This document shows, in pieces, positions 46,896-56,764 of a stretch of 64,000 nt of DNA. Source of the stretch: Actinomycetes bacterium (GTDB lineage: Bacteria > Actinomycetota > Acidimicrobiia > Spongiisociales > JAHEDJ01); the NCBI GenBank assembly GCA_024641245.1, contig JAHEDK010000014.1:1-64000 (forward strand). The letters are read 5' to 3'. The notes under the pieces are model-generated. The model was given only the letters and a program-made list of their open reading frames with translations. It made no database searches and was not told where the DNA came from. The position numbers were made by a program, and so were the translations under genes. Positions within the stretch are counted from its first letter, which is position 1; every line of letters starts with the position of its first letter.

Positions 46896-47753
46896 GTGGC
46901 TGCGTTCCTGGTGATGTTGCGTGAAGGTGTCGAGGCGGCGCTCGTCGTCGCCATCCTGCTTGCCTACCTCAACCGGCTCGGCTCGCGCAGCCATATCCGG
47001 TGGGTTTGGGTCGGGACGGTTTCGGCGGCCTTCCTCTCCCTCCTCATCGGCATCGTGATCTACAACACCGTCGGTTCCCTCGAAGGCCGTGCCGAGCAAC
47101 TCACCGAAGGAGTGGTGGCATTCGCGGCCGGCGGTCTGCTCACCTGGATGATCTTCTGGATGGGCAAGAACGCCCGTCAGTTGCGCGGAAAGCTGGAGTC
47201 GGAAGCTGCCTCGGCGGTGGCGCTCGGCGGCGTAGCCACACTGGCCGCGGTGGCGTTCGTCGCCGTCCTGAGAGAGGGCCTCGAATCTGCCCTCTTCCTG
47301 ATCTCGACGACAGTGGGGGAGTCCGCCAGCGGCAGCCAGCTGGTCGGCGGTCTGCTCGGCCTGCTGGCCGCCATCGGCATCGGCTACCTCATGTACCGGG
47401 GCGGCAGCCGGATCAACCTCCGGATCTTTTTCCGGGTCACCGGGTTCCTGATCATCCTCTTTGCGGCCGGCCTGGTATCGAAGGGCGTCCACGAGTTCCA
47501 GGAGGCCGCCGTGCTGCCGATCTTGATCGAGCCTCTCTATCAGGTGCCGTTCGGCGATCCAGACATCAGCACAATCGCCCGGTTTGCCAAAACGATGTTC
47601 GGATGGTCACCGGGTCCATCGCTACTGATGGTGATCTCCTACTGGGCCTACTTACTGCCGATTGGAGCCGCCTTTGCCCAGATGACGGCAGCTGTCCCTC
47701 CTGCCCCCGGGGTTTCGAATGACCACCTGCCGGCGGAACGGCTGAACGGCTAG
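46896..47753 (+). CDS. FTR1 family iron permease
   Basis: MLREGVEAALVVAILLAYL and LREGLESALFLIS (two REGxE motifs); GTG start after TAAAGT. Confidence 0.9.
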   Translation: MAAFLVMLREGVEAALVVAILLAYLNRLGSRSHIRWVWVGTVSAAFLSLLIGIVIYNTVGSLEGRAEQLTEGVVAFAAGGLLTWMIFWMGKNARQLRGKLESEAASAVALGGVATLAAVAFVAVLREGLESALFLISTTVGESASGSQLVGGLLGLLAAIGIGYLMYRGGSRINLRIFFRVTGFLIILFAAGLVSKGVHEFQEAAVLPILIEPLYQVPFGDPDISTIARFAKTMFGWSPGPSLLMVISYWAYLLPIGAAFAQMTAAVPPAPGVSNDHLPAERLNG

Positions 47754-47807
47754 GTCATCGCGAGAGTTGCGCTCCTCGGCGGGGACAAATCGCGCCAGGG
47801 CCAACCG

Positions 47808-48314
47808 CTATTCGTTGGGTTCTTTCTCCGGAGGCGCACTCCAGAACAGGGCGAGCTGGGTGATGCCGGCTCCGAACCCGGCCAACCCGATGATGAATCC
47901 GGGCCATCCGGAGACGTTCAGGCCGATGGCACCGTCGATCGAGTACTCCCCGGCACCGAGAGTGGCGATTGTCAGGCCGACGACGCCGAGCATCATCACG
48001 TACTCCCAGCCTTCGATCGGGCGGTTGAAGGCAAAGAACCCCGCCTTTCGGTGATTGGAGACGCCGGCCACGATCATCGTCGCCACAAGACCGGCGGCGG
48101 CGAAGGTGGTTAGAAACCCAGTAATGAGACCGGCGCCGATGGCGAGTTCGCCGGCCGCCGAGAGGATCGCCTGAACCCTGGCGCGACTGAATCCGATGGA
48201 CTCGAACCAGGCCGCGGTGCTATCGAGCTTGCGTCCGTGGTTGAGGCCGTGAGCGATCATCACGGCGCCCGCGGCCACCCGCAAGATCAGCAAGCCGAGA
48301 TCTTGTGCATCCAT
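47808..48314 (-). CDS. DoxX family membrane protein
   Basis: LGLLILRVAAGAVMIAHGLNHGRKLDSTAAWFESIGFSRARVQAILSAAGELAIGAGLITG. Confidence 0.85.
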   Translation of the reverse strand: MDAQDLGLLILRVAAGAVMIAHGLNHGRKLDSTAAWFESIGFSRARVQAILSAAGELAIGAGLITGFLTTFAAAGLVATMIVAGVSNHRKAGFFAFNRPIEGWEYVMMLGVVGLTIATLGAGEYSIDGAIGLNVSGWPGFIIGLAGFGAGITQLALFWSAPPEKEPNE

Positions 48315-48542
48315 CGCTGCTCCTTCACGTGTTCTGCCCTGCGCAACCATTCCGGCCGGCGATCTCTTCCCGACCGGTCGAGAAAACCCTACATAACCAA
48401 GTGTTATGCCGACGTATTTCATCCGCTTGGGCGGGTATGCCGGCACCTTTGAATGGGGCCAACGGCGCGTCCGAGGACCGACAGAACGCGATACATTGCC
48501 CGCAAGGGGTAGGAACCTTGACATCGCTCTGGAAGGAGTGCC

Positions 48543-49649
48543 ATGTCACCCAGCAAGAGATTGAACTTGCTGATCTTGTTCATCGTGATGGGTTTCTTTG
48601 TTTCGGCCTGCGGGTCGGACGACACCACCGAGACCACAGAGACCACCGCGGCTGCTGCCGCCGAAACAACAATTCCAATGGTCGTCACGACCATGGCCGA
48701 GATGACCACGACCACAGTGGCCGCGACCACAACGACCACAGAAGCGATCGATGAGAGTGCGGTTCTCGCCGCCCACATCACCGCCCGCCTTGCCGACTGG
48801 TCGCCGACGATCTCGGCCGAAGCGCTGTTCGAGAACCTCTCGGACGGCGACGAGTCGAACGACCCCTTCATTCTGAGCGTCCGGGCGCCGGATGCCTACG
48901 CGCTCGGTCACATCGAGGGCGCCTACAACATCCCCTGGAAAGAAATCGCCGACCCGGCGAACCTGGCGAAGTTGCCGACCGATCAACCAATCGTCGTGTA
49001 CTGCTACACCGGCCATACCGGCCAGGTGGCGGCGACGCTACTGCGGATCTTCGGTTACGACGCCACCAATCTCAAGTTCGGAATGATGGGCTGGACCGAC
49101 GACGACACGATCCTGGCCACCGCCCGGTACACGGCTGCTCCGGGATACCCCACCGAAACTGAAGCCAACGAACTGACCGTCGAATACGAACCGCCGACGC
49201 TGACCACGGGTGAGACGGTGGCGGTCGATATCGCGATTGCGTCCGCACAGAGTTTCTTGGCCGACTGGGCCCCGACGACATCCGCCGAAGCCTTGTTCGA
49301 GAACCTCTCAGACGGTGATGATGCGAACAATCCGTTCGTGCTGAGCGTCCGGGCGCCGGACGCGTACGCGCTCGGCCATGTGGAAGGTGCCTACAACATC
49401 GGTTGGAAAGCCATCGCCGATCCGGCCAGCCTGGCCATGCTCCCATCCGACGAGCAGATCGTCGTCTACTGCTACACGGGTCACACCGGCCAGGTGGCGG
49501 CAACCGCCCTCAAGCTGCTCGGCTACGACTCCGTCAACATGAAGTTCGGGATGATGGGCTGGACCGACGACGATGCGGTCCTCGCCACCGGCCGCTACAC
49601 GGGTGCGCCGGGATACCCGACCGAAACCGTGATCAACGAACTGCCCTAG
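48543..49649 (+). CDS. Lipoprotein with two near-identical rhodanese-like domains
   Basis: Lipobox VSACG; Thr-rich linker; two repeats SAEALFENLSDGD..SVRAPDAYALGHxEGAYNI..VVYCYTGHTGQVAAT.. Confidence 0.9.
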   Translation: MSPSKRLNLLILFIVMGFFVSACGSDDTTETTETTAAAAAETTIPMVVTTMAEMTTTTVAATTTTTEAIDESAVLAAHITARLADWSPTISAEALFENLSDGDESNDPFILSVRAPDAYALGHIEGAYNIPWKEIADPANLAKLPTDQPIVVYCYTGHTGQVAATLLRIFGYDATNLKFGMMGWTDDDTILATARYTAAPGYPTETEANELTVEYEPPTLTTGETVAVDIAIASAQSFLADWAPTTSAEALFENLSDGDDANNPFVLSVRAPDAYALGHVEGAYNIGWKAIADPASLAMLPSDEQIVVYCYTGHTGQVAATALKLLGYDSVNMKFGMMGWTDDDAVLATGRYTGAPGYPTETVINELP

Positions 49650-49704
49650 ACCGGACCAGCGGGAGGCGTGGGTGAGATTCCGGCGCCTCCCACCAGGAGT
49701 TGAT

Positions 49705-51102
49705 ATGAAACGATGGACTCTGGTGGTTGCCGCAGCGGCGATGATCGTGGCCGGAGGCGTACTCGCCGGTTGCAGCAGTGACGAGCCGGAAGCTCCAGAT
49801 ACCTCTGTGGCGGCTCTCGACACAACGCCGAATCCGGCGGCAACCACTTCGACACAGGCCGTCGCTCCTACGACCACCGAAGCGATGGATCCGGACGCAG
49901 CCTGCATCGATTGCCACACCAACCAGGAAACCCTGATGGCGCTCGCCGTTGAACCGGTGGACGCGGAATCGCTCAGCTCGGGTGAGGGCTGAGGCGGCTC
50001 GGTGCCTCAGTTGGAGGCATGGGAGCAAGTATTCGTCAGCGATGAGGAATTCCCGGCCAGCACGCACGGTCAGGTGGGGTGCACCACCTGTCACGGTGGA
50101 GTGCCGGGCGCAACCAACATGGAAGAGGCCCACACCGGAATAACGATCGATCCGGACCCGATCACCACCTGTGCCACCTGCCACCAAGACACCACCGACG
50201 ATCACGTCGGCAGTTTGCACGCGACGCTGGGTGGCTACGACACCATTCTGCTGGCCCGCAGTGGCGACGACGAACTCTCCCCCGGGTTGGAGGAGGCCTT
50301 CGCCAATCACTGTGCTTCCTGCCACGCCTCGTGCGGGCAATGCCATGTGAGCCGGCCGACCAGTGCCGGAGGGGGACTGCTGGCCGGTCACTCGTTCAAA
50401 GAGACGCCGCCGATGAACTTGACCTGCACAGGCTGTCACGGCAGCCGCATCGAGAACGAGTACAAGGGCAAGAACGAGATGGGCGACGGCGGGACCTATC
50501 CGGCAGACGTCCACTACAACCCGGGCGGCATGGCGTGCTTTGCGTGCCACACCGGCGACGACATGCACGGGGTCGGCCCCGAGCAGGAGTTCCGATACGA
50601 CGGAGCGCAGGATCCGGCCTGCACCGATTGTCACCCGGACCTCGAAGGCGCCAACGCCCAGCACACGGCATGGCATCTGGATGCTTTGTCCTGTCAGGTC
50701 TGCCATTCGGTGGCATACAAGAACTGCTACAGCTGCCACGTGCAGAAGTCGGATGAAGGCGTCCCTTACTTCGAGACGGATGAGTCGCAGATGCTGTTCT
50801 ACATCGGGAAGAACCCGACCCCGACCGAGGACCGTCCGTGGTCGTGGGTGACGGTTCGCCATGTGCCCGTCGATCAGGACAGCTTCTCCTTCTACGGGGA
50901 TGATCTATTGCCGGAGTTCGATGCCCGGCCGACCTGGCTGTACGCGACGCCGCACAACATCCAGCGGTCGACGCCGCAGAACGCCTCCTGCGATGCCTGC
51001 CACGGAAACGCCTCGATCTTCCTGACCGAAGACAAGGTCGATCCCGTCGAACTCGACGCCAATCAGAGCGTGATCGTCACCGAGATCCCAGGGGGTGGAT
51101 GA
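49705..51102 (+). CDS. Undeca-heme c-type cytochrome lipoprotein interrupted by one in-frame UGA (candidate selenocysteine at codon 96)
   Basis: ORF1 (ATG 49705, AGGAG RBS, lipobox VLAGC, CIDCH) ends at TGA 49990-49992; ORF2 is in the same frame with 10 CxxCH and no signal peptide. Confidence 0.7.
49997..50026 (+). promoter_or_regulatory. SECIS-like hairpin directly downstream of in-frame UGA
   Basis: GCUC-g-GUGCCUC-AGUUG-GAGGCAU-gg-GAGC; apical loop begins 17 nt after the UGA's last base. Confidence 0.5.
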
Positions 51103-51145
51103 GCGCACGTTCTTCCGGGCTGGGAGGCGGATCCGGGCTGCCCGG

Positions 51146-51952
51146 TCATGGTGACACCGGGTGGCCCGGCTTCCTTACGATCCACACCGTCCATTCGAGT
51201 ATCCGACGGTCGCGCTCGAACTCCTCCTGCCAGGCACGGGCCATCGCCCGGGCGTTGACGGCGGGGTCCGGACCCTGGTAGGTGTCTGCCGACTCGACGA
51301 CCAGGCGGTGGTAGCCGGCCCAGGCCTCTTCGGGACTGACGTAGCAGTGGATCGGGTCAAGGCCGTTTTCGCGAATGACCTCTATCTGATCTGCTTCGGT
51401 GGTCATCTTTGTGCCCGCCCCGATGACCGCCTCGACAACCTCTGTTGCCAGGCCGGTCTTCGTGCGCAGGTCGCCGATGGCGATGCGTCCGCCCGGGTGG
51501 GTGCGGCCGGCCAGAGCGCGCAGCGTCCCCGAGAAACCGTGCCAGATCCAAGAGGCGCCGAGACAGGTGGAGACGTCCCACTGCTGTCGGCGGTCGAGAG
51601 CGTTGCCGTCACCAAGCCACCACTCGACCGTTCCGCGCAGGGCGCGGTCGTGCGCTCGCCCGGAGGCGCGGGCCAGTACCCACGGTGAGAGATCGAGCCC
51701 GACTCCTTCGATCACCGATCGTTCGGCCGCCCTGAGGAGGAACTCGCCGTGGCCGCAGGCCACGTCGAGCATTCGCTCACCGTCGGCGGGAGACAGGTGG
51801 TCGAGAACCTCCTCGAGCGAAGCCGCGTCCATCGGGTTGCAGATGTCGTGGAGGTGGTGCATCGCCTCGAACGGCGCAAAGCGCTCCCACTCGCCCTCGA
51901 CGTCGGTTCCCGGCAACACGGTGACCGAGTCAGGGAGTGTCGGATGGAACAT
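51146..51952 (-). CDS. Class I SAM-dependent methyltransferase
   Basis: GERMLDVACGHGEFLLRAAERSVIEGVGLDLSPW. Confidence 0.85.
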   Translation of the reverse strand: MFHPTLPDSVTVLPGTDVEGEWERFAPFEAMHHLHDICNPMDAASLEEVLDHLSPADGERMLDVACGHGEFLLRAAERSVIEGVGLDLSPWVLARASGRAHDRALRGTVEWWLGDGNALDRRQQWDVSTCLGASWIWHGFSGTLRALAGRTHPGGRIAIGDLRTKTGLATEVVEAVIGAGTKMTTEADQIEVIRENGLDPIHCYVSPEEAWAGYHRLVVESADTYQGPDPAVNARAMARAWQEEFERDRRILEWTVWIVRKPGHPVSP

Positions 51953-51983
51953 GGGCGGAAAGATTACCGGGTAGAGCTGCCGC

Positions 51984-52033
51984 CTTCTTGCGTCAGTTCA
52001 CGGCGCAGCACGCCCCGAAGTAACGCAAGAAGC
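51984..52033. repeat. Dispersed palindromic repeat, family 2 copy 3
   Basis: CCTTCTTGCGTCAGTTC...GTAACGCAAGAAG, 10-bp perfect arms. Confidence 0.75.
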
Positions 52034-52094
52034 GTTATGGTCGCCGATCGCCTAGCCTCATACGACCGCATGCGTTCAGAAGGGGTCCATCCGC

Positions 52095-53108
52095 GTGAGC
52101 AAACCGATCGTTCGAGTCGAGAACATTGTCAAGGTCTTCAAAAAGGCAAACGTGCGAGCGCTCGACGGTGTGAGCCTCGAGTTCGGGGCAGGCATCGTCT
52201 ACGGCCTGCTCGGGCCGAACGGCGCAGGGAAGACCACGCTGATCCGTGTGCTCACGACCTTGTTGCGGGCCGACTCCGGGTACGCCGAGGTGGCCGGAGT
52301 CGACGTTGCGGCCGACCCGACCTCCGCTCGCACCCACATCGGACTGGCCGGCCAATATGCAGCCGTCGACGAGTACCTCACCGGGCGCGAGAACGTGGAG
52401 ATGGTCGGACGGTTGTACAACCTGCCGGCCAAAGAAGCGACGAAGCGGGCCGACGAAGTGCTGCACAACATCGGACTAGCGGAGGCGGCGGATCGCACCG
52501 TCCGCACGTACTCCGGCGGAATGCGGCGGCGCCTCGATCTCGCCGCTTCGCTGGTCGGCCGGCCCCAGGTGCTGTTCCTCGATGAGCCGACCACCGGCAT
52601 CGATCCCCAGAGCAGGCTGGGTTTGTGGGACATCATCAGGGATCTGGTGGCGGGCGGAACCACCGTGTTGCTGACGACGCAGTACCTCGACGAGGCCGAT
52701 CAACTCGCCAACCGGATTGCAGTCATCGACAACGGCAGGCTGATCGCCCAGGGGACCGGCGACGAACTCAAGGATCAGATGGGCGGCTCGGTGATTGAAC
52801 TCCATGTCGGCGATGAGGTGCGCGATCAGGCGATCGAGGCCCTGACCGGATTGTCGACCGAGGCAGCCGCATTTGATCAGTACCGGGGCAGTCTTCGCCT
52901 TCCTGCCCCAGATGGTTCGCAGACGTTGCTGAACGTCGTGAGGCGCCTGGACGAGCGCAGCATCGCCGTGCAGGACATCGCGCTGCACAAACCGACGCTT
53001 GACGACGTGTTCCTCACCCTCACCGGGCGCGGGGCGGCCGAAGCTGAAGCCGAGGCAGAGAAAGTCACGACATCCAAGCGACGCGGACCTAGGGGGAGGA
53101 GCAACTGA
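52095..53108 (+). CDS. ABC transporter ATPase (DrrA-like)
   Basis: GLLGPNGAGKTTLIRVLTTLLRADSGYAEVAG...YSGGMRRRLDLAASLVGRPQVLFLDEPTTGIDP. Confidence 0.9.
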   Translation: MSKPIVRVENIVKVFKKANVRALDGVSLEFGAGIVYGLLGPNGAGKTTLIRVLTTLLRADSGYAEVAGVDVAADPTSARTHIGLAGQYAAVDEYLTGRENVEMVGRLYNLPAKEATKRADEVLHNIGLAEAADRTVRTYSGGMRRRLDLAASLVGRPQVLFLDEPTTGIDPQSRLGLWDIIRDLVAGGTTVLLTTQYLDEADQLANRIAVIDNGRLIAQGTGDELKDQMGGSVIELHVGDEVRDQAIEALTGLSTEAAAFDQYRGSLRLPAPDGSQTLLNVVRRLDERSIAVQDIALHKPTLDDVFLTLTGRGAAEAEAEAEKVTTSKRRGPRGRSN

Positions 53109-53986
53109 TGGCCATCACATCCGAAAAGGTCGAGCGGGCACGCATCAGCCCGATGCATGCTGCCAAGGATATTGCCGTCATAACGCGGCGGAATCTGCTG
53201 CGAAACATCCGGCTGCCGCAACTGCTCATCTTCGCCACGGTGCAGCCGGTCATGTTCTTGTTGCTGTTCAACTACGTCTTCGGAGGGGCGATCGGACAGG
53301 CGATCCCCGCCATTGCCCAGGGCAAGTACATCAACTGGCTGCTGCCCGGTCTGCTGATTCAAGTGGCTGCCTTCGGTGCAGGCCAGACGGCGCTCGGGCT
53401 CACTGAGGATCTGTCCAAGGGTGTGATCGATCGGTTCCGCTCGTTGCCGATGGCCCGCTCGGCGGTGCTGGCCGGCCGGACGCTCTCGGACCTCATCCGG
53501 AACGGATTCGTCATCACCTTGATGGTGGTGATGGGTTTCGTGATGGGGTTCCGCTATCAGACCAGCTTCATCGGGTTCGTCGCCGGCCTGCTCGTCGCCA
53601 TGATGTTCGCTTTTGCGCTGTCGTGGATCATGGCCTCGATCGGTCTGGCGGTGAAGAATCCCGAGGCTGCCCAATCGGCGACCTTCCTGGGTGTGTTCCC
53701 GCTGGTATTCGCCAGTTCGGTGTTCGTACCGACGCAGACGATGCCGGATTGGCTCCGGACGTTCGCCGAAGTCCAACCGATCACGGTCACCACGAATGCG
53801 CTGCGCGGGCTGATGCTGGGCCAGGAAGCGCTGGCTGAGTTCGGTCCCGGCATCAACCCTGTGCAGGCGCTGGCCGACGCCCCGTCCGTCCACGGACAGG
53901 TGCTGATGTCGCTGCTCTGGTCGATCGGCATTCTGATGATCTTTGTGCCGTTGTCGGTCCGGGTCTACCGCCGCACCGTCGGGTAG
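53108..53986 (+). CDS. ABC-2 type permease (DrrB-like)
   Basis: PVMFLLLFNYVFGGAIG...VFVPTQTMPDWLRTFAEVQPITVTTNALRGLMLG. Confidence 0.88.
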   Translation: MAITSEKVERARISPMHAAKDIAVITRRNLLRNIRLPQLLIFATVQPVMFLLLFNYVFGGAIGQAIPAIAQGKYINWLLPGLLIQVAAFGAGQTALGLTEDLSKGVIDRFRSLPMARSAVLAGRTLSDLIRNGFVITLMVVMGFVMGFRYQTSFIGFVAGLLVAMMFAFALSWIMASIGLAVKNPEAAQSATFLGVFPLVFASSVFVPTQTMPDWLRTFAEVQPITVTTNALRGLMLGQEALAEFGPGINPVQALADAPSVHGQVLMSLLWSIGILMIFVPLSVRVYRRTVG

Positions 53987-54093
53987 GGCGCCGGACCTCC
54001 GGCAAACGGCGTACGTGTCTCGAAGCGCGCCCGGTTGGTTTGGAGTTGCATGCTCTTGCTAGATGGCCATCCCGGACGCGGCTGGAGAAGGCA

Positions 54094-55191
54094 TCACCCG
54101 ACCAGGAGCGGCACTTTCATCTCTTGATCGAGCGTGCCACCGTGGTAGCCGATCATCCGCTTGTCCGCGGTTGGAGGCAGGAGGACCTTGCCCTGGTCCG
54201 CCACCAGCACTCCGTCCGGCGCCCGATCACGGATGGCCGGATGGTGGGGTCCGGGGCCGAGCAGGGGTAGAACCTGGTCCCAGGGCACCCAGGTCGCCGG
54301 GTAGTCCGTTTCGAGCCGGGCAATGTCGGGCCGGGAACCCCTGACGTAGGTGGATCGAGGGTCTCCATAGAACGTGATGCGTTCGATGTTCTCGCGAATC
54401 AACACCTTGTCTTCGGGTTCGTAGTCGATGTGGCCGTGGTCCGCTGTTCCGATGGCTGCCGCGTGCTCGGGGAGCTTTGCCACGATGCGCTCCCAAATCG
54501 TCGACGCGGCCGCCAGCACTTCCGCGAATACGCTCGACCGCTGACCGCTCATGTGGGCGGCAACGTCCACGCTGGGGAAGTACGTGAAGATGAGCCGACC
54601 CGGCTCGGCGGCGAGGTCCACCGAGGCTTCGACGATCTCGTCGATGGTCCACGCAGACTCGAACCGGCAGCCCCGGTAGAGAGCGCGGGTGAGTGGTGAG
54701 CCCTCGAAACCTCCCGGCTGTACGGTGATCGGCTCCACACCCCCGGCCGTCAGCCGTTCCCAGAAGTTCGGCGCCGGCAAGAACGACGAGGTATCCATGT
54801 CGAGGAGTTGGCCCCACATAGTCGTCCACTTCAGGGTGTTCACGACGAGGGCGACTTCGGGAAGGTACAGCTGGTAGGCGATGTGCCCGTGCTTCGACGG
54901 CGGAAGCCCGGTGGCAATCGTCGCCATGTTGACGGTGGTCTGGGTCGGGAACATGGCATCGATCGCGCCAACGCGAGAAGCCGCCAGACCGGTCGCCGGT
55001 CGCCGGCGCAGCATGCTGTCACCGAGACCGTCGAAGAGGCACAACACGTACGTGTCTGCCTTCGGAATCGCCGCCGCCAGATCTGGTGCCAGCCCCGGGG
55101 CCTGAGCGGCGCCCGTCATTCGAAGCTCTAGCTCGGCAACCAGGTTGAGCAGCGATCGGCCGGAAAAGTCGGGCGCGCGAAGTGGGTTCAC
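54094..55191 (-). CDS. Type I phosphodiesterase/nucleotide pyrophosphatase (alkaline phosphatase superfamily)
   Basis: [14 protein letters not shown]...[30 protein letters not shown]...[10 protein letters not shown]...[17 protein letters not shown]. Confidence 0.85.
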   Translation of the reverse strand: MNPLRAPDFSGRSLLNLVAELELRMTGAAQAPGLAPDLAAAIPKADTYVLCLFDGLGDSMLRRRPATGLAASRVGAIDAMFPTQTTVNMATIATGLPPSKHGHIAYQLYLPEVALVVNTLKWTTMWGQLLDMDTSSFLPAPNFWERLTAGGVEPITVQPGGFEGSPLTRALYRGCRFESAWTIDEIVEASVDLAAEPGRLIFTYFPSVDVAAHMSGQRSSVFAEVLAAASTIWERIVAKLPEHAAAIGTADHGHIDYEPEDKVLIRENIERITFYGDPRSTYVRGSRPDIARLETDYPATWVPWDQVLPLLGPGPHHPAIRDRAPDGVLVADQGKVLLPPTADKRMIGYHGGTLDQEMKVPLLVG

Positions 55192-55213
55192 GCTGGGGAG
55201 GGTAGTGAGGATT

Positions 55214-55233
55214 CCCTCCCGCTCGCGGGAGGG
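55214..55233. terminator. Hairpin upstream of nuo operon
   Basis: CCCTCCCGC-TC-GCGGGAGGG, perfect 9-bp stem; no clear U-tract. Confidence 0.4.
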
Positions 55234-55342
55234 GTAATGGCCAACCTGTCAGTCGCTTTGGGCCCGTCGCTCCTGTGTCTAGACTCCGAGCCGATCCGAG
55301 GGCGCGACCCGCCCTTGTTTCACGAGGGAGAGCGGAGACGGC

Positions 55343-55708
55343 GTGAGCTTGTATTTCCAGGACTACATCACCGTGGGCTCATTCGCTGCGCTCGGCGTTG
55401 TTCTCGTCATCGTCATGCTCGGTGTGGCGGCTCTCCTCCGCCCCTCCAACCCCTCGCCCGCCAAGCAGAAGACCTACGAATGCGGCGTCGATCCCGTCGG
55501 CGAAGGATGGCACCAGTCCTACGTCCGTTACTACGTCTTCGGTCTGCTGTTTGTCATCTTCGATGTCGAAGCCGTGTTTATATTCCCGTGGGCCATCAAG
55601 CTCGAGGACCTCGGTGTATTCGGTCTCGTCGAGATGCTGATCTTCATCTGGATCCTTCTGATGGGATTGATCTTCGCCATCCGCAAGGGAGTCCTTCGGT
55701 GGGAATAA
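55343..55708 (+). CDS. nuoA: NADH-quinone oxidoreductase subunit A
   Basis: [45 protein letters not shown] start. Confidence 0.95.
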   Translation: MSLYFQDYITVGSFAALGVVLVIVMLGVAALLRPSNPSPAKQKTYECGVDPVGEGWHQSYVRYYVFGLLFVIFDVEAVFIFPWAIKLEDLGVFGLVEMLIFIWILLMGLIFAIRKGVLRWE

Positions 55709-56196
55709 TCGAGAAGTTCGGGATGCCGAAGCCGGCCACCTTCCTGCTGAACTGGGGACGCAAATACTCCCTGTGGCTGTTTCAGTTCGGACTGGCCTGC
55801 TGCTCGGTTGAGATGCTGGCCGCCGCCGGTCCCCGCTACGACATGATGCGCTTTGGGATCATCCCCATGCCCGCTTCGCCACGCCAGGCCGACCTCATGG
55901 TCGTGGCCGGCACATTGACCGACAAGATGGCCCCCGCGGTCAAGCGTATCTACGACCAGATGCCCGACCCCAAATACGTGATCTCTATGGGATCGTGCTC
56001 GAACAGCGGCGGCCCCTACTGGGACTCGTACTCCGTAACGAAGGGGGTCGATCAGATCATCCCGGTCGATGTATACGTTCCCGGTTGTCCGCCCCGCCCC
56101 GAAGCGCTGATGGAAGCCATCGTGTTATTGCAGAAGAAGATCCAGAACGAAAACCTCCAGGACAAATGGACACATCGTGACGAACAGCCGGCTTGA
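55699..56196 (+). CDS. nuoB: NADH-quinone oxidoreductase subunit B
   Basis: [24 protein letters not shown]...[12 protein letters not shown]...[18 protein letters not shown] start. Confidence 0.95.
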   Translation: MGIIEKFGMPKPATFLLNWGRKYSLWLFQFGLACCSVEMLAAAGPRYDMMRFGIIPMPASPRQADLMVVAGTLTDKMAPAVKRIYDQMPDPKYVISMGSCSNSGGPYWDSYSVTKGVDQIIPVDVYVPGCPPRPEALMEAIVLLQKKIQNENLQDKWTHRDEQPA

Positions 56197-56764
56197 GTCC
56201 ATCGAGGATTTCGCCGCCTCGGTCGCCGAGGCGGTGGGAGCGACCTCGCACTCTTCAGATCTCGGTACCGTCAAGGTCAAGGTCGAGCGTGAACGCTGGG
56301 TCGAAGCGGTGACCGCCGCCCGCGATATCGCCCTCTTGCCCTTGTTCTCCTGGCTGTCGGCCGTGGACTGGACGAACGACGTCGCAGTTGGAGATCCGCC
56401 GGCAGAAGAGGTGGAGGAGCGTTACGAGGTCATGTGCGCGGTGTCCAACGTCACCGACGGCCAGATCGTGGTGCTGAGCACCGACCTTCCGAAAGACGAT
56501 GCCTCGATCGATTCGGTCGTTGGGGTCTACCCGGGAGCCAACTGGCACGAGCGCGAGGCGGCCGAGATGTTCGAGATCGACTTCATCGGTCACCCGAATC
56601 TCATCAAGCTCTATCTCACCTCCGACTTCGTCGGTCACCCTCTCAAGAAGTCCTATGCGTTGATCAGTCGCGAAGTCAAGCCGTGGCCGGGGACGGTGGA
56701 CGTAGAAGACATGCCGGAGTCGGCATCCTCGGATGCCCCCAGCTTCGAGAACCCGGACGCCTGA
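56177..56764 (+). CDS. nuoC: NADH-quinone oxidoreductase subunit C
   Basis: [34 protein letters not shown]. Confidence 0.93.
   Translation: MTNSRLESIEDFAASVAEAVGATSHSSDLGTVKVKVERERWVEAVTAARDIALLPLFSWLSAVDWTNDVAVGDPPAEEVEERYEVMCAVSNVTDGQIVVLSTDLPKDDASIDSVVGVYPGANWHEREAAEMFEIDFIGHPNLIKLYLTSDFVGHPLKKSYALISREVKPWPGTVDVEDMPESASSDAPSFENPDA

Noticed and set aside
50002-51102. Separate multiheme cytochrome gene starting at GTG 50002
   Set aside because: Would lack a signal peptide for periplasmic heme attachment and is exactly in frame with the lipoprotein ORF just upstream; kept only as the alternative to UGA readthrough
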